64,000 bases of DNA from contig NC_092563.1 in NCBI RefSeq assembly GCF_037975245.1, positions 21,606,960 to 21,670,959 of the forward strand, given 5' to 3'. The number at the start of each line of letters is the position of its first letter. The first letter of the stretch is position 1. The DNA comes from Apostichopus japonicus. Taxonomy: Eukaryota > Echinodermata > Holothuroidea > Aspidochirotida > Stichopodidae. Both the position numbers and the translations under genes were made by a program. Below, piece after piece: positions 1 through 12,360 of this stretch. The notes beneath the pieces are model-generated. The model saw only the letters and a list, made by a program, of their open reading frames with translations. It was not told the origin of the DNA and ran no database searches.

Positions 1-258
1 AGTGTACCAAAAATGGCGTGCTGATCTCCAGGTTCCTCCGACTTTGTCGACTGTCGGGATGTTTGAGGACGAGAAGCAGGTCAATACCTTCAGGGTTGCT
101 ATTTGTGTTATCCACGAGGGGTTTACAGGAGGCGGACACGAGATTTGAACTGCGCGGGATGGACTGGTCCCAGATCCGTCCTTTCTGTCGAAGACACAGA
201 CAGTAGACTTCTTACTGGCACCTATCTTCTTAGCCTCTATTGATACTTTTTCCTCCAT
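1..258 (-). CDS. unrecognised partial reading frame running off the left edge
   Basis: The minus strand is open from an ATG at 258-256 (context GCGCGATGG) for 86 codons to base 1, with no stop. It starts MEEKVSIEAKKIG and contains the segments CVFDRKDGSG and CPPPVNPSW. This stretch is clearly more GC-rich than the surrounding DNA. The opposite strand is also nearly open, with one stop around base 147, so high GC alone explains part of the openness. The array at 325-529 puts CCAAT boxes on this strand just upstream of the ATG, as a promoter or a retroelement leader might. I do not recognise the protein. It could be the first exon of a gene, the start of a retroelement gag-like frame, or chance. 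It would lie inside or upstream of the plus-strand HYR gene. Confidence 0.3.
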   Translation of the reverse strand, partial: MEEKVSIEAKKIGASKKSTVCVFDRKDGSGTSPSRAVQISCPPPVNPSWITQIATLKVLTCFSSSNIPTVDKVGGTWRSARHFWYT

Positions 259-324
259 CGCGCAGAGGATAAGGTGTCGTGTGCGGTCCGCTCTTTGAAG
301 TTGTACCCCCAACGGACGCAGTAG

Positions 325-529
325 TTTACCATCATTCTCATTGGTCATTTTGACTCTCGCAGTTTTTACCATCATTCTCATAGGTGACTTTGACTCTCTG
401 AGTTCTTTACCATTATTCTTATTGGTTAGTTAGTCTCTCTCAGTTATTTACCATCATGCTCATTGGTTAGTTAGACTCTCTCAGTTACTACCATTAAATC
501 GATTGGACAGTTCAACTCCCTTTAATTGG
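325..529. repeat. diverged 40-41 bp minisatellite with a CCAAT box per unit
   Basis: About five units with the core TTTACCATCATTCTCATTGG begin near 325, 365, 406, 447 and 487. Each unit ends in a variant of GACTCTCTCAG. ATTGG (CCAAT on the minus strand) recurs at 340, 421, 462, 502 and 525, with a mutated copy at 380. Confidence 0.75.
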
Positions 530-565
530 TGGCACACTATTAAACTGGTTGGTGAGTTTAACAGC

Positions 566-1300
566 ATCACTTGCCTCATATATGTTTGGTAATATCAAAC
601 CTGTCAGTTATATCCCTCAGGGTAACCTTCCGGCAACCAGAAGGGCCTATTGGATTAGTGTTTGTCTCACGAAGGGTGGTTTTGCCATGTCTGGCACATC
701 ATCCAGGGAACCCAAATTTCTTTTTTATTCTTCCATACTTCTAATAACATTATAACATCATTTATCACAAATAACTTTATAACATATTTGTTTTGTGTTC
801 CGATAATATTCCTCCATTATGTATCGTTTCCAATCTTTGCAATTTTTTTCTTTTACCTTGAAATGTGTATTAGTATTCTATTGCTACTAGCTGCATGTAC
901 TGGGTTAATGTCTCCATCCTGAAGTAGCTGTTTTTCACACATGAGAACAGGCTCGTCCTCGTCATAACCGTTCAAGCACGGCATTACTGTTCTCGTTTCT
1001 GGTAATATTATGCAAAGATCTGGAGGGTTAACATTCTGTGATTTTGTGGTACGACTCCCCTAAGAGGTAAGGTATAGATTTGGTTGTGAAGTCTGCAGTA
1101 CTGGTTCTTTTAGGATTTAACTTGTATCTCTGACATAAAAATTAATCATTCAAAAGCCAATAAATTCATAACAGTGGAAAAAAATGTGGTGTCTGTACTT
1201 AGTTGTCAAATTTGATTCTTTGTGGTCCTTGTAAATTAAAGACACAAAATAAGAGTCAGAGAATTGAATTGGGAACTAAAGGTTGGAATTATTCGAATAT
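566..1300. other. no gene recognised
   Basis: Single-copy AT-rich sequence. Short reading frames here (for example 549-755) have no domain features, and I see no convincing splice-bounded exon. It probably lies in an intron of the HYR gene or just outside it. Confidence 0.5.
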
Positions 1301-1424
1301 AGCATACACACAGTGGGGTCCACAGTAGCATACACACAGCGGGGTCCACAGTAGCATACACACACTGGGGTCCACAGTAGCATACACACAGTGGCATCAA
1401 CAGTAGCATACCCCCCCCCCCCCC
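1301..1424. repeat. 26-bp tandem repeat followed by poly-C
   Basis: The unit AGCATACACACAGTGGGGTC plus CACAGT begins at 1301, 1327, 1353 and 1379, with a partial fifth copy at 1405. That gives an exact 26-bp period with few substitutions. It runs straight into a C homopolymer at about 1411-1424. Confidence 0.85.
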
Positions 1425-1894
1425 TTCCCTTCACTCTTTGGAAGTATCCATTTGCCCCTTAGTATACTAGGCCGGCGTACACAAACAGTTAAATATAATA
1501 GAGGAACCTTTCATGAACAGGACATATAACATACACCAAGATGAGATATTTGTCAACATTCATGAAAAATGAAATGAAGAACCTTGAAGACATAATTGCA
1601 TATATGTCACTTTACCTGTAACTAGTTTTGGGCCACTGGTAGTTCAAACTGTAATTTCACGTTTATGTAACAAAACATGAAAGAAATAATCATGTGATCA
1701 AAACGAATGCACCATTGTTGGTTGCTACTTGAAATTGAATCGGAGCATGCAGTATGGAGAATGTTTCCATGGTTCAAAAGTAGAAAGCTGTTACTTGATA
1801 CTGGGGCTCAAATTACCAATCGTTAGGAACAAGGTCAACATTTCTATGGCAAATGTGAAAATTGCCTTGGAATTTGATTGAGAGGGCAGGTTAC

Positions 1895-1975
1895 TTTTAT
1901 TATTATTATTATTAGTAGTAGTAGTAGTAGTAGTATTATCGTCGTCGTCATCATCGGCATTATTATTATATATAT
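1895..1975. repeat. ATT/AGT/CGT trinucleotide microsatellite
   Basis: Runs of TTA, TAG, GTC and ATT trinucleotides follow one another. They sit about 35 bp before the splice acceptor of the HYR exon. Confidence 0.85.
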
Positions 1976-2008
1976 TTTCCTAATATTCTTATTTGTGTTT
2001 ATTCACAG

Positions 2009-2263
2009 ACACCATACCACCCGTCTTCCTGTCCTGTCCCAATGATATGATATTGAACATCTTACCAACTGCTTTTGCTGGGTTTCACATCAACATCCCA
2101 TGGATGGAACCAACTTATGATGATGAAGGTGGCACCATCAGGGCCAATCAAACCCATTCTCCTGGAGATAGCTTCAGAGTCGGGGACATCACCAATGTGG
2201 TCTATACAATAGTTGATCTTGCAGGCAATGCTGCCACTTGTGAATTTTTGATTTCGTTACAGA
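2009..2263 (+). CDS. HYR-domain exon of a HYR/EGF transmembrane protein (partial gene)
   Basis: This 255-bp exon encodes a complete HYR (hyalin repeat) module of about 85 residues. Visible landmarks are DTIPPVFLSCPND at the start, then IPWMEP, DDEG, SPGDSFRVGD, VVYTIVDLAGNAATCEF. The two cysteines and the YTxxDxAGN signature are typical of the family. HYR modules are extracellular immunoglobulin-like folds used in adhesion and matrix proteins. ANQTHS is a potential N-glycosylation site. The acceptor TTATTCACAG ends at 2008 and the donor is GTAAGTGG at 2264. Both flanking introns are phase 1, so the exon is a shuffling-type module in frame with the exons at 3173, 3694 and 4312. Earlier exons, including any signal peptide, are not seen and probably lie left of the window. 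Confidence 0.85.
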
Positions 2264-2849
2264 GTAAGTGGTAATTCCATATTAAAGTTTAAAGAGAAAA
2301 ATGCAAAAATGATCACAAAGTATCAAATTTCTGTTACAGTTTCAACCCTCTTTTTGTTGGGGGGGGGGGGGGTCTTTTTGCAATATCTATTTACATGCTA
2401 TGCATAGTTTTGTTTGATGACAGCCTTTGTGTTTGTAAGTTTTACTGTGCTATAAACTAAGTCACATGGCTTCATGCAAGTATGGTAAACTACTTTAATT
2501 TGCTTGAATCACAATTTTATAGTCTTTTTCAAATGTCTAAATATGTGTTCATGTGATACAATCATTTTGAAGAATTGAGGGGAATAATAAGTAGTTCATT
2601 TATTTTGGAAATTTTACATATTTTAAACATCAACTATGGACCATTTAAACCTCACCATAATATACCTAAAGATGGAATGTCAACTCGTATTACATAGTTT
2701 GGGTCTATTAATACCAAATTTTTATTTTTTTATAAAATGTTTTTAAGTATTCTAAGTGATACATGGTGATCTGAACTTATCTTAAAATAGCTTCTAGTAT
2801 ATCTATCCTTCAATTTTTCTAAAGAATCTTTGCAAAATGAGAAATAAAA

Positions 2850-2952
2850 GAATATATATATATATATATATACTAGTCTCAACATATATATATCGCTCTT
2901 TCGACCGAATATAGAGCACTCTGCGCCAAGATAGACGACAACCAACCAACTT

Positions 2953-2994
<42 letters not shown>

Positions 2995-3022
2995 TATATA
3001 TATATATAGCTATATATAACTT

Positions 3023-3109
<87 letters not shown>
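2850..3109. repeat. (TA)n microsatellite clusters
   Basis: Long interrupted AT dinucleotide runs lie at about 2850-2894 and 2953-3109. They fill most of the intron between the HYR exon and the linker exon. Confidence 0.95.
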
Positions 3110-3112
<3 letters not shown>

Positions 3113-3172
3113 TCTTTATTTTTTTTTGAGGAATAATTTACACCATGGTCCTTTTCCTTTTCGAACTTTTAG

Positions 3173-3220
3173 CCACAGCACGTAGAAAGAGAGATGTCGA
3201 TATCACTTTCACAAAGCATG
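3173..3220 (+). CDS. short linker exon with a furin-type cleavage site (HYR/EGF protein)
   Basis: A 48-bp exon lies between the acceptor CGAACTTTTAG (ends 3172) and the donor GTATGT at 3221. With the leftover base from the HYR exon it reads [16 protein letters not shown] in phase 1-1, in frame with both neighbours. RRKR-D fits the furin/proprotein-convertase consensus R-X-K/R-R. The ectodomain could therefore be cleaved between the HYR region and the EGF module. A second AG six bases into the exon would drop two residues without changing frame. Cleavage is inferred from the motif only. Confidence 0.65.
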
Positions 3221-3693
3221 GTATGTTGCATAATTCATTGCTCCCTTGAAAGAAACTTACAGCAAAATTCACTATTATATTTTAAAGCAGGTCTCATGTT
3301 TTAATGTAAAGTGATATCATAGGTCTGTTGTATTCATCCATTGATGTACAAACAACATTGCAGTTTTTTATAGACTTCATAGTTCTGTGTCTTTAAACTT
3401 CTTTTTCGTTTTATGGAATTCGGAGGGGGGGGGGGGCTGAATGAAGCCCTGATCCCTGCTTTTTAATGTCAGTGTATAATAAATGTGAACACCTTTTTCT
3501 TATCTTTTTCTCATGATTTTCTCAATGATTGTGAACAACCGTATTCTTCCTAATGTATAAACACCTCAATCTCGTGGTTGCTATGTTGTGTTCTGCAATG
3601 CTGTGTACGTATCAAGTGGTACGTTGTTAACTAGCATTTCTTTAGTTCTGTTATTTAATTTTACTTTTTTTTCTATTCATTCTCTATCTACAG

Positions 3694-3801
3694 AAACGGA
3701 AGCTTGTCCGTGTTTGAATGGAGGAGTTTGCCTTAACGTAGAGGACGGACGTACATCTTTCTGCCACTGTCCCGAAGAGTACAGTGGGATGCTATGTGAA
3801 G
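3694..3801 (+). CDS. EGF-like domain exon (HYR/EGF protein)
   Basis: This 108-bp exon is a single EGF module. It has six cysteines in the order C-P-C-LNGGV-C, then FCHC, then a final C before GMLCE. The NGG(V)C segment and the closing CHCPEEYSGMLC are diagnostic of EGF-like domains. No calcium-binding D-x-D/N-E signature is visible. The acceptor TCTATCTACAG ends at 3693 and the donor GGTATGTG begins at 3802. Both introns are phase 1, so the module is in frame with the exons either side. It is extracellular and sits between the RRKR linker and the membrane anchor. Confidence 0.85.
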
Positions 3802-4311
3802 GTATGTGCTGTACCGAATACGTTGATTCAGTACAGTTGTTTCGTCGGGCGCCATCTATTTTATGAGTTTAGCTCGCTGAATCTTTTAACAGATATCAAT
3901 TGAGATGCAAATAAACAAGAAACCAGCTCGTAAAACACGTCTAACTGTATTTAAAACTGTCAAGGCAGTTACAGGTACTTTACCTCTTAAACATACAAAC
4001 AGTAATAATGTAGTACCTCCCTTTTAATAATTTCTTCAACAGAGAAAAACAGTTTCAATCTGCTTCTTTTTTTCTGCCTTCTTTGTTTCCTATCTCTGGA
4101 AACTCTCGAATCATACAGACAATTTGAATAGTATTTGAAAATTTAACAGGAGCTTTGGAGTGGTAGAGGGATGGGTGTGGGAGAGAGAAGGTAATTATTT
4201 TCAGCTCTATTATTATATAACAGAGGATATTTGAGACTGATTGGTGGGTTTTAACATGTTAATAAATTCGATCATAACATCTTGTGCTTTCTGTTCTGAT
4301 TTCTCACCCAG

Positions 4312-4487
4312 TTGACCAGACAGACAGGAATGATGTTGATTTCAATCGGCAGTTACCGTTCGTGGCTGTGGTTGGTGGCTTGGTTATCATCATTGGAATT
4401 CTAGCAATTGCCCTCTGTCAGGTCTCCAAAAATCTTTTCAAACAAAACCAGATGGTGAAGGAAGACGAAGTAGCCATCATCAACTGA
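4312..4487 (+). CDS. transmembrane and cytoplasmic tail exon, C-terminus of the HYR/EGF protein
   Basis: This terminal coding exon follows the acceptor TTCTCACCCAG (ends 4311) and is entered in phase 1. It reads VDQTDRNDVDFNRQLP, then a hydrophobic helix of about 23 residues (FVAVVGGLVIIIGILAIALC), then a tail of about 22 residues starting QVSKNLFKQ and ending in AIIN, with TGA at 4485-4487. Basic residues right after the helix fit a type I single-pass protein with a short cytosolic tail. No kinase, ITAM or catalytic motif is visible in the tail. The order HYR, protease site, EGF, transmembrane suggests a cell-surface adhesion or receptor-like protein. The exact orthologue cannot be named. 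Confidence 0.85.
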
Positions 4488-5014
4488 GTACAGTATTAAA
4501 CTATAAAAGCTTTATCTTCGTTGCACTTACGGCTATTTACGGAGTATAAATTTTCTTTTCTTTTTTTTAGCAAAGGAAGACATTTAAAGAACATTCTTGT
4601 ACATCAATGCTTTCAGCATTTCATATGTAATAGTCTATGCACATAGATAAAAGATTGATAAAAGATAATATAGTAAATATTAGTTCAAGTAATGCTGGTC
4701 TCTAATCCTTCTGCCTACGATACATAATAACTATCTGCTGAAAAAAATGTTGCCGGCAGTGTTCGGAAATATTTAAAGGAAATTTGTTTAACTTAACGAG
4801 ACAAGCTTAAAGGTCTCCCTACATTCTCTTTCTGTAAAATTCATCAGCAGGATACTTATATGGTCCTGATAAAGATGTCAAAAAATGTATCTGAATTTGC
4901 CTGATTCATTTTAATGATGTTGATCACACAAAAGGTACATACAAGGATGGCAAAGCACTAACTTTAACTCTCACAGTTTATCTGTGTTGTTTTTTGCTTT
5001 TGTTTTTAAATTAG

Positions 5015-5020
5015 AATAAA
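5015..5020 (+). terminator. candidate polyadenylation signal AATAAA
   Basis: A canonical AATAAA lies about 530 bp after the stop codon at 4487, in AT-rich sequence consistent with a 3' UTR. Further AATAAA hexamers near 6415 and 6605 are alternatives. Confidence 0.4.
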
Positions 5021-8000
5021 TTTTGATTCCTAGTGTAATAGTAATTATAATCTCTTCAAAGCTTGAACAGGATAAAAAATCCTTCTTTCTGTTTTCATCA
5101 ATGTTTTTCACAACTGAAAATGCAGTTATTATTAAGTAGGTGAAGCAAGAGACAAGCTCTAAATTAGAAACTGTAAAGTAGATTTCTGTGCTTTTTAAGA
5201 ATCAATCATACTATTTGCTTTACTTCCTTTTGTTTTTACCATTTAATTTTTTTTTATCACTGCTATCATGCAAATTTAGCAGAAATAATTACAACCAATG
5301 AAGGTATTGAAACATTTACTTATGATGCTCATTGATGGTGATGGGGTTTATTGAAAGAATGGAGTCTAATATTACCTGAAGTATTAAAGTTTGACATGTT
5401 TTATATGCAACAGTAGAAAATTATGACACTGAATGACAACATAGTGAATAGTTGTTAACTGTTAAACCTTTTGAACATCAATTGTGTCAAGAAGTTCTCA
5501 TAAACCTGAATCAGAATTTAGGGGGGTTTATTTGATTTCACGGTCTTTAATATTGTTTCTAATATCAAAGGTGTCTTTGTTTCACAGTTTTCCATTTCGT
5601 TTGATATAATTCGACTGCTTTCATTAAAAGAATTTAATAACTGTTATGGCGTCTGGTCTAACTTATCTGGAAGTTCTTAAAAAAGATTCTATGCAAAGTG
5701 GCTGATCCTTATTCTCTGTAACTTCTTAATGACAAGTCTGATGCATCATGGGATGCATGCCTCATCCCTGATTGAAGAAATTCATTGATAGGAATTACAT
5801 TTTATTCTTTATATAATCTACTGCAATGACATGTTTTATCAGTGATACAATTAATCAGATGCACATTAAAAAGAGGAAGGGCAGAGAGGGTGCCTGGACC
5901 AGAAACAGTGGAGACAATTTTGACTGCAGAGGAGAGGTGTGGTTGAGACCTGTTACACTCTATGGCAGTAGGCTATTTCATCCCTTATCCTATACAGGGT
6001 AAATGGCTTTGTCAGTTTCAGTCCAGTATTAGGTTTTGAATGAGATTGCTACTTTGCATCTTTCCCTGTACACTGGAGAAAGAAGGATTGATTGATACAT
6101 CTGTAAAGGAGTAAGCCAGCAAGCAAAAGCTTGGGGAGGTCCCTAATGCTTCAGCTATGATGAGCATCTCTTTAAAGAACTACGCAATACTTTGATGGAA
6201 ACAGGGGGGTTGCTTGGTAATAAAGCTATGCACCATCCAAGCTAGCTCCCTATTCTTGAGTTATTTAAGGCATTAAAATGGCATTTACAAAGCAGTTAAC
6301 TCTTTGAAATTCATTAACATGTATGTGAAAGTTGAGCCCGATGTTGTCAATATCTTTTCAGTTTCTTGTTTCCTAATTCTTACAAGATGCAGTAGAATTT
6401 GACCTTTGTCAAATAAATACCATAACACCAGAAAAACCTTTCATGAACTTATTTCACTATGACACAAAGAATGTTGCATTGGTAAGAGATCCAAACATGT
6501 ACTATATATTAAATGAGTCTAAAGATGGCAGAAATTGCATCAGCAGAAATCTCTATACCTGATAGCTTGTTATCGAGCTGCAAAGATGTAAACTTTTTTA
6601 AGTTTAATAAATATATCTTTCAACAGAAGTTACATCATCCATCAAGCTGAACGGATGTATGGTATTTTTCCCCATTTGTAACATTTTAAATCCTTATAGA
6701 CTAAGGGATTATTATACTTTATGAAGATTCTTCATGAAAAAGAGGCATTTTGATTTTAAAAAATCTCATCAGAGAACATCCACCAAATATTCCCAATATG
6801 TGTCACGCTACTTTTTTTTTTTGAGAATCTTGAGCCAGTAAATGAACAATGTTTTGTTTATGAAGCCCAAAAATGCATTCTCTGAATTATTTTACCATGT
6901 ATAAGAGTAGCCTCCATTACTTCTCAGTGACTGTGAAATGATGAAATATGATTCCAATAAATGAAGGAGAGAAAAAAAGAAGACTTTTAAAGGAAGACTC
7001 AACCAACTTTAGAAATAAACTATTAACATTTTCTAACATAAGAAATGACATTGCAATCCATTCTTTAGTAACAGTTAAAATGATAATAAAAAGTTCATCT
7101 GGCAAGTAACAGTTAATACAGCCATATCTAGAGCTATAAAGTAATGTATGTGTGTGTGTTTGGCGGGGGGGGTATTCAAATGTGTGGAATATATTTTTTG
7201 TTTTCGTTAGTATTACACTTCTATTGTAATTCATTTCACACAAAATGAAATATTTTTTAAACAGAAATAGTCTTAAAAGTTGTGCCTGTATTTACTCCAT
7301 CAATTAAAAAATACATTCTTTTCAAACTGAATCAATTATACAAAATACAGACGACATGTCAATATGTGAATACATTCGATGGAGATAGCTCACCAAAAGC
7401 CAGTGTTCACTTCTCTAGACCCAATGAATATACCGAACTTAAACATGACCTTTGAAAATTGGTCAATTGTTGAGTTGTCATTTGAAGATAGAGAAAGGTT
7501 GGCTTTGGTCCAATTTATATGATAATGAGAATACATCGGTTTCATTCAGATAATATTTAGTAAATATCAAATGATTGCAACACCCTTAAAAACATTGATA
7601 AATTTATCATAATTCTGATTATGTAAGATATAGGACTGTATCCAATTCATGAAATGTAAGTTATTCAAGCTTAAAATATTCAAAATCTAAAATGAATTTG
7701 ACAAAGTACAATTCCATAGCTGACGTTACAGCACTAATGATTGAACAATACAACACATTTATGTAAATATTACTATAAACAACCACAGGAGAAATATTTT
7801 ATTGCAACATAGATAATCAATAATATGACTTAGTTTCAGGCATATATTATACAAATCACCCGCATTAAGGGAGAATGGAACTGTCCTGGAGTGGATGGAA
7901 CCTTATCCTAGTATATACTGTTCTTTTCAATGAGATTTTTGAATTTAAACTTTGTAAATTGAGTGTCTGTGACCCCGCTGCTCCTGCCCACCCCCCCCCC

Positions 8001-10072
8001 CCCCCATAGACCGATTGAGTTTAAAACGAAATTGATCATTTTGGCAGTCGACTATCACGTGAAGCATTGAAATATATTGCATATCTGGGCGTTTAGAGGT
8101 GTCTAGTATAAACAAAATTCTCACTCAAGCCCAAATATGTGGTGAATTTGGTCTCTCCTTTGGGGCTATTTTCACCACTCCTTACTACATTACTTTAACT
8201 AGTCCAGACACCAGACAGAACAGCTCAATTTTGATTGGTTAAACTGTTTATAAATCTCTTTTTTGCAAATCGATTAATACGGTTATTTTGAAACTGAAGT
8301 GTACACTGCTGGATTTTCCTTCTGCAGATGCCGATAGGTGTTGGTTTCTCATTAACATATCAGATCGTACTTATTATATATCTTCAGATTTTAGTTTCCT
8401 TCTTGTTTGCTTTTATTCCCTTGGGCTGATTTCGGGTTATATTTTAGAAAACTTGGGTTAAAAGCAAATGAACTTATCTGTCACTCCATTATTATCAATT
8501 CTACGTTTGCTTAAGGGTTTTATTGGCATATTTGCAGTAAGTATGTTGTATTCACTTTTGTGCAGTTATTAAATTAGGATGACACTTGCTACGTAGTTTA
8601 TTTCGTGCTATGCAACATCCAACCATGATAAAGGATGATGATAATTACTGAAATCATGTCAAACAAAAACTCACGTTTTTCGAATAACTTTTCAGGCGGA
8701 CGTACACTACTCTAATTGTGTGCTACGGTACCTAGAAGTGGCCACCAAATGGTAGGCCTACGGTGCATGTAAGACCCTGGCAGCCAAATTACCGTTTTCA
8801 GGGTCTCATTTCAAAACGAATGTAGAATATGCTAGAATTGTCTGGTTAACAGCTAAGATTCGTCAAAGAGTTCATGTCAGGTGTGCAGTTTTGTAAGTTT
8901 TGGTTGTATTGAGATATTGTCGTTTTGATACAATACAACATTTCACTGTAAAACACATGACGATTTCAGAAACCCATCCTCTTTTTGTCATTATTAATTG
9001 CATATGACTTGAAACTCATTTTGCAGCAAAATTTATAATCGAGAAGTATTATAACTATTGTCAGACAATAGAACTAAAATGATCTAATGAGGTGATTGAT
9101 TTGGCATATTATCATTTATTTGCATTGTTTGTTCTGCTTGCATATTTAAGAGCATAAATTATGGTGCGAAAATAAAGAGAATTTAAAACATTTGAAAAAA
9201 ATCTTTGGTTAAATGTGGGGGTTGAGGTCATTTTCGAATGTCATTTTCTATTAACCTGCGATTCATGTGCGTTTCTGTCTTGGTGAAGTGTTCTTTTGCA
9301 TTTCAAGGTTTATTTGCGATAATATAAAAATCCTCTGGACAAATATTTTATTTACCTGTCTAAGCTGTAAATTAGATATACTGGTACTGGATAAAATATT
9401 TCCACATTTGTTAGCATCTTGTTCCATGTTCGAGAAAATCGATAGAATCTCTCTTAACAGTAAAAACTCGACTGTCACTTCTGCGGGAACTTATCGACAG
9501 TTTAGATAAAGAATTGCAAAACTTTATACAATTAACTTTAGTGTAAAGAGGGCGCTATTAAGAAACATTTCTGAAGCAGCAATTTAGATATACTGTCATT
9601 GCAAGTACGGAAAGATTCGTAAGAAAAACATGTATGTTACGCCTCCGTCCGATTCGGACAACATTTATAAGTCTTACAGTCGTTTCTTGCATTTTATTCA
9701 TCACATGGAAGCCTATACATACTATGATTAAAAAAAAAAAACATGCACCCACCAATTTCCTTGATAATTGGAAAGGAAAGCAAATTATAATAATTCACTC
9801 CCCATTGCAATGCATTAAGACATCTTCCAATAATACTTAACAATACGTTGCTTTAAAATGTAACTCAAGTCAAACATTTGCTAGAAGCCTTATACCACTA
9901 TCTGGAAACGCGTGGATAAAAGGACGGTCAATGGTATTCTTTGTTCGGCAGACGAGAAAGTAGACGAAATGGCAGTTTACAATGAAATATAATAGAAATG
10001 TCCTTGTCATTACTTGAATTTATACACGAAAAAAAACACAACGTACCGGTACTTACAATCTTAGAACTTAAG
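5021..10072. other. intergenic or 3' UTR, no gene recognised
   Basis: AT-rich sequence with only short random-looking frames. It holds a (GT)n run near 7150 and G/C homopolymers near 7165 and 7990. The overlapping frames on both strands at 9263-9509 and 9558-9840 show no domain or splice support. Confidence 0.5.
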
Positions 10073-10076
10073 TTAA

Positions 10077-10466
10077 AGGCATTGAAGACTCGCCCCAAAC
10101 CGCGTGCCGCTCTGTGAAAAAAGTTAACTTTCCGTTGCTTGCAAGTGAAGCTTTCTTCTTGTCGCTACAAAAATGCAGACAGTAATGAAACGTGATACCT
10201 TGTTACCTTTTATCTGGACCTGAGATCAGAGAGTCCATAACAACTCCCTGCTAAGATGTCCATCGCCACTATGTTCACTGTGTTATGGGTAATGACCGTA
10301 GCTGCATGTAGTGACTGTACACTAGTGTCTAATTACCGACGGTAGCAAGCTGTGTGGGTATTTTCTGGGATCGATGGTGATGTCTAACACTTTTGTTACA
10401 ACTCAGTCGAAACTAGGTCAAATTACCAGCATGGGACGTTTCTTTGTGCGCGAGTCTTCACACCCG
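10077..10466. mobile_element. TTAA-flanked MITE
   Basis: TTAA sits at 10073-10076 and 10467-10470. Inside lie inverted ends: left AGGCATTGAAGACTCGCCCC, right (reverse complement) GGGTGTGAAGACTCGCGCAC. The shared TGAAGACTCGC core and the TTAA target site fit a piggyBac- or Kolobok-like non-autonomous element of 390 bp. A 29-codon frame with a hydrophobic start (10256-10345) lies inside it and is not treated as a gene. Confidence 0.65.
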
Positions 10467-10470
10467 TTAA

Positions 10471-12360
10471 CGCGCGCAGAGGTACCTCCTTTTGGTAGGG
10501 TCCGGTGGTGTAGAGGTTGATCGGGCCGCTTGGTACGAGACTGGTTAATGCGTTTTCCTGCATATGTAAGTATTTATAAAAGTTCAGGGAAGCAGGTTAT
10601 TAATTCTGATTATTACGATAAAGACGTCAGTGCTGGGCAGAGTTCCAGGAAACGGAAAAGGGTTGTTATATAAGATAAAAATCCAGGCGGCAGTTTCACA
10701 TGTTATGGCAAGAAGGATTATTTCAAACAGCATGCAGCCGAGGATCTGAGAGGCTGCGTCACGGGAAGAGCTAGAGCCACGTGAAACTGTTATTAAGGGA
10801 GTTCAGCCGACCGTAACTGCACCTTGGTATTCAGCATGGCGTAGCTTGACAATAAAGGAATCCGGTCACATACTCAGAATGGTAAACACGGTAAACAGAC
10901 AAAAACAAAATGACTTTGCATAACAGTAAGCACATATTAATCTCTAACGTCATCCACATGAGTATTTTACTTGATTCGAAAAACATTTCTACTTCCAGGA
11001 ACATGAAAGGAAAGAAATTGAACTGAAGCTCTTAAAACAAAATAATTATGGAAATATATAGGCTATGAATGGAATTCATGATAAACAGTAAGCTGTACAC
11101 ATTGCTACACGTAAGTTATATACGTAGGCCTATATATAGACCCCCCCTAGTGACGCCGTCACTGCCACCTGTCGACAGATCAGGTCGGAATGCTTGACAC
11201 GCTCGATTTTCTACGTTACTTCTTTAAAAAAGGAAGAAACAAATTAAAACACTGTCATAGAAACACTGGAGCCTCAAATCCATTTTATACAGATGTTTTT
11301 ATTATTCATAACTTGGAATTATTTCCGTCGTTATGCACGTGGTACCGATGAGGAGACAAGACGTGTCCGGATTATTTTGTTTCGTTATATAATTTCCTAT
11401 AAACAAATATCTGTTAGAAATGTTTTATGATGTGTAAAAGTAAGTAATTTTACACAACCTATTACACAGGCTCTCTAGTGGATAAGCAGTTTGCTAACAG
11501 TTTTATTTTATTTAGAAATGTTTTATATCAGAAAACACAAGCGACATGAAGAAACAAGTCAAGTTGGTATTTATTCTTTTGTTAGATTAAAAACAATCAC
11601 TCTCGGTAATTTCGTTTACTTGTAGTATATACGTACGTTACAATAAAATCCAGTGTACGTGCTGTTATTATTAATATCGATATTTTGTTTATTTTCCTTT
11701 TCTCTAGTTCTAGATGATACAAAGCAAGATGAGTGTTTGATTTTTTTCAGACAATCTCTTCTCCCTCCTTGGAAAGTAGAAGAAAAAACAACTAACAACA
11801 ACAAACCGTACAAATAAATTAGTTTTTGGATAAGAAATATATGTTAGTTTGTCAACACCTTGTTATAATTCCGGGAAGAAAGCAACTACAAAAGAACTCT
11901 TTGTAAATTGACCAAACTTGATTAAATTTCCAAGAGCTGAAATTCATCATGCACCAAATTTCGTAAAAGTAAACAAGAAGTTTTACAAAAATCTACACTT
12001 AATTTTAGCAGGGCGCCACAAGGTTAGGGCAACGTTTATATTCGTGTATAAAATGTTGCAGCGCCATCTTTTATGTTGTAAAGCGTCTCCCAAAGATGAT
12101 TGAACACTTAGTGGTATTGTGAGTGATAAAAACATTCAATTACAATGGCATAGGTGCCGGAAACGGGAGGGGTTGGGGGGGGGGTTTAATATGCTGGGAG
12201 ACCAATACTGTGATACTTTAAAGAAAACTCACCCAGGACAGAACCTGGTCACGAAAACCAAACTACCAAAACGACTGGTCCGCTCTCAACCCCAGTCCCC
12301 TTGCATCGGGACTGTGAATGTGTGATCATCGTCAGGTTTGCATCACCATTCCCCTCGAAA
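10471..12360. other. no gene recognised
   Basis: Mixed-composition sequence. A small inverted pair (CAGTTTCACATG near 10690 and CACGTGAAACTG near 10780) may mark another small element. No exon with a domain or paired splice sites was found. Confidence 0.4.

Noticed and set aside
10256-10345. 29-codon frame with a hydrophobic, signal-peptide-like start (MSIATMFTVLWVMTVAAC)
   Set aside because: It lies wholly inside the TTAA-flanked MITE at 10077-10466 and has no supported second exon.
10440-10560. tRNA-like wording (GGTGGTGTAGAGGTT) near 10507
   Set aside because: No matching B box at the right distance and no cloverleaf.
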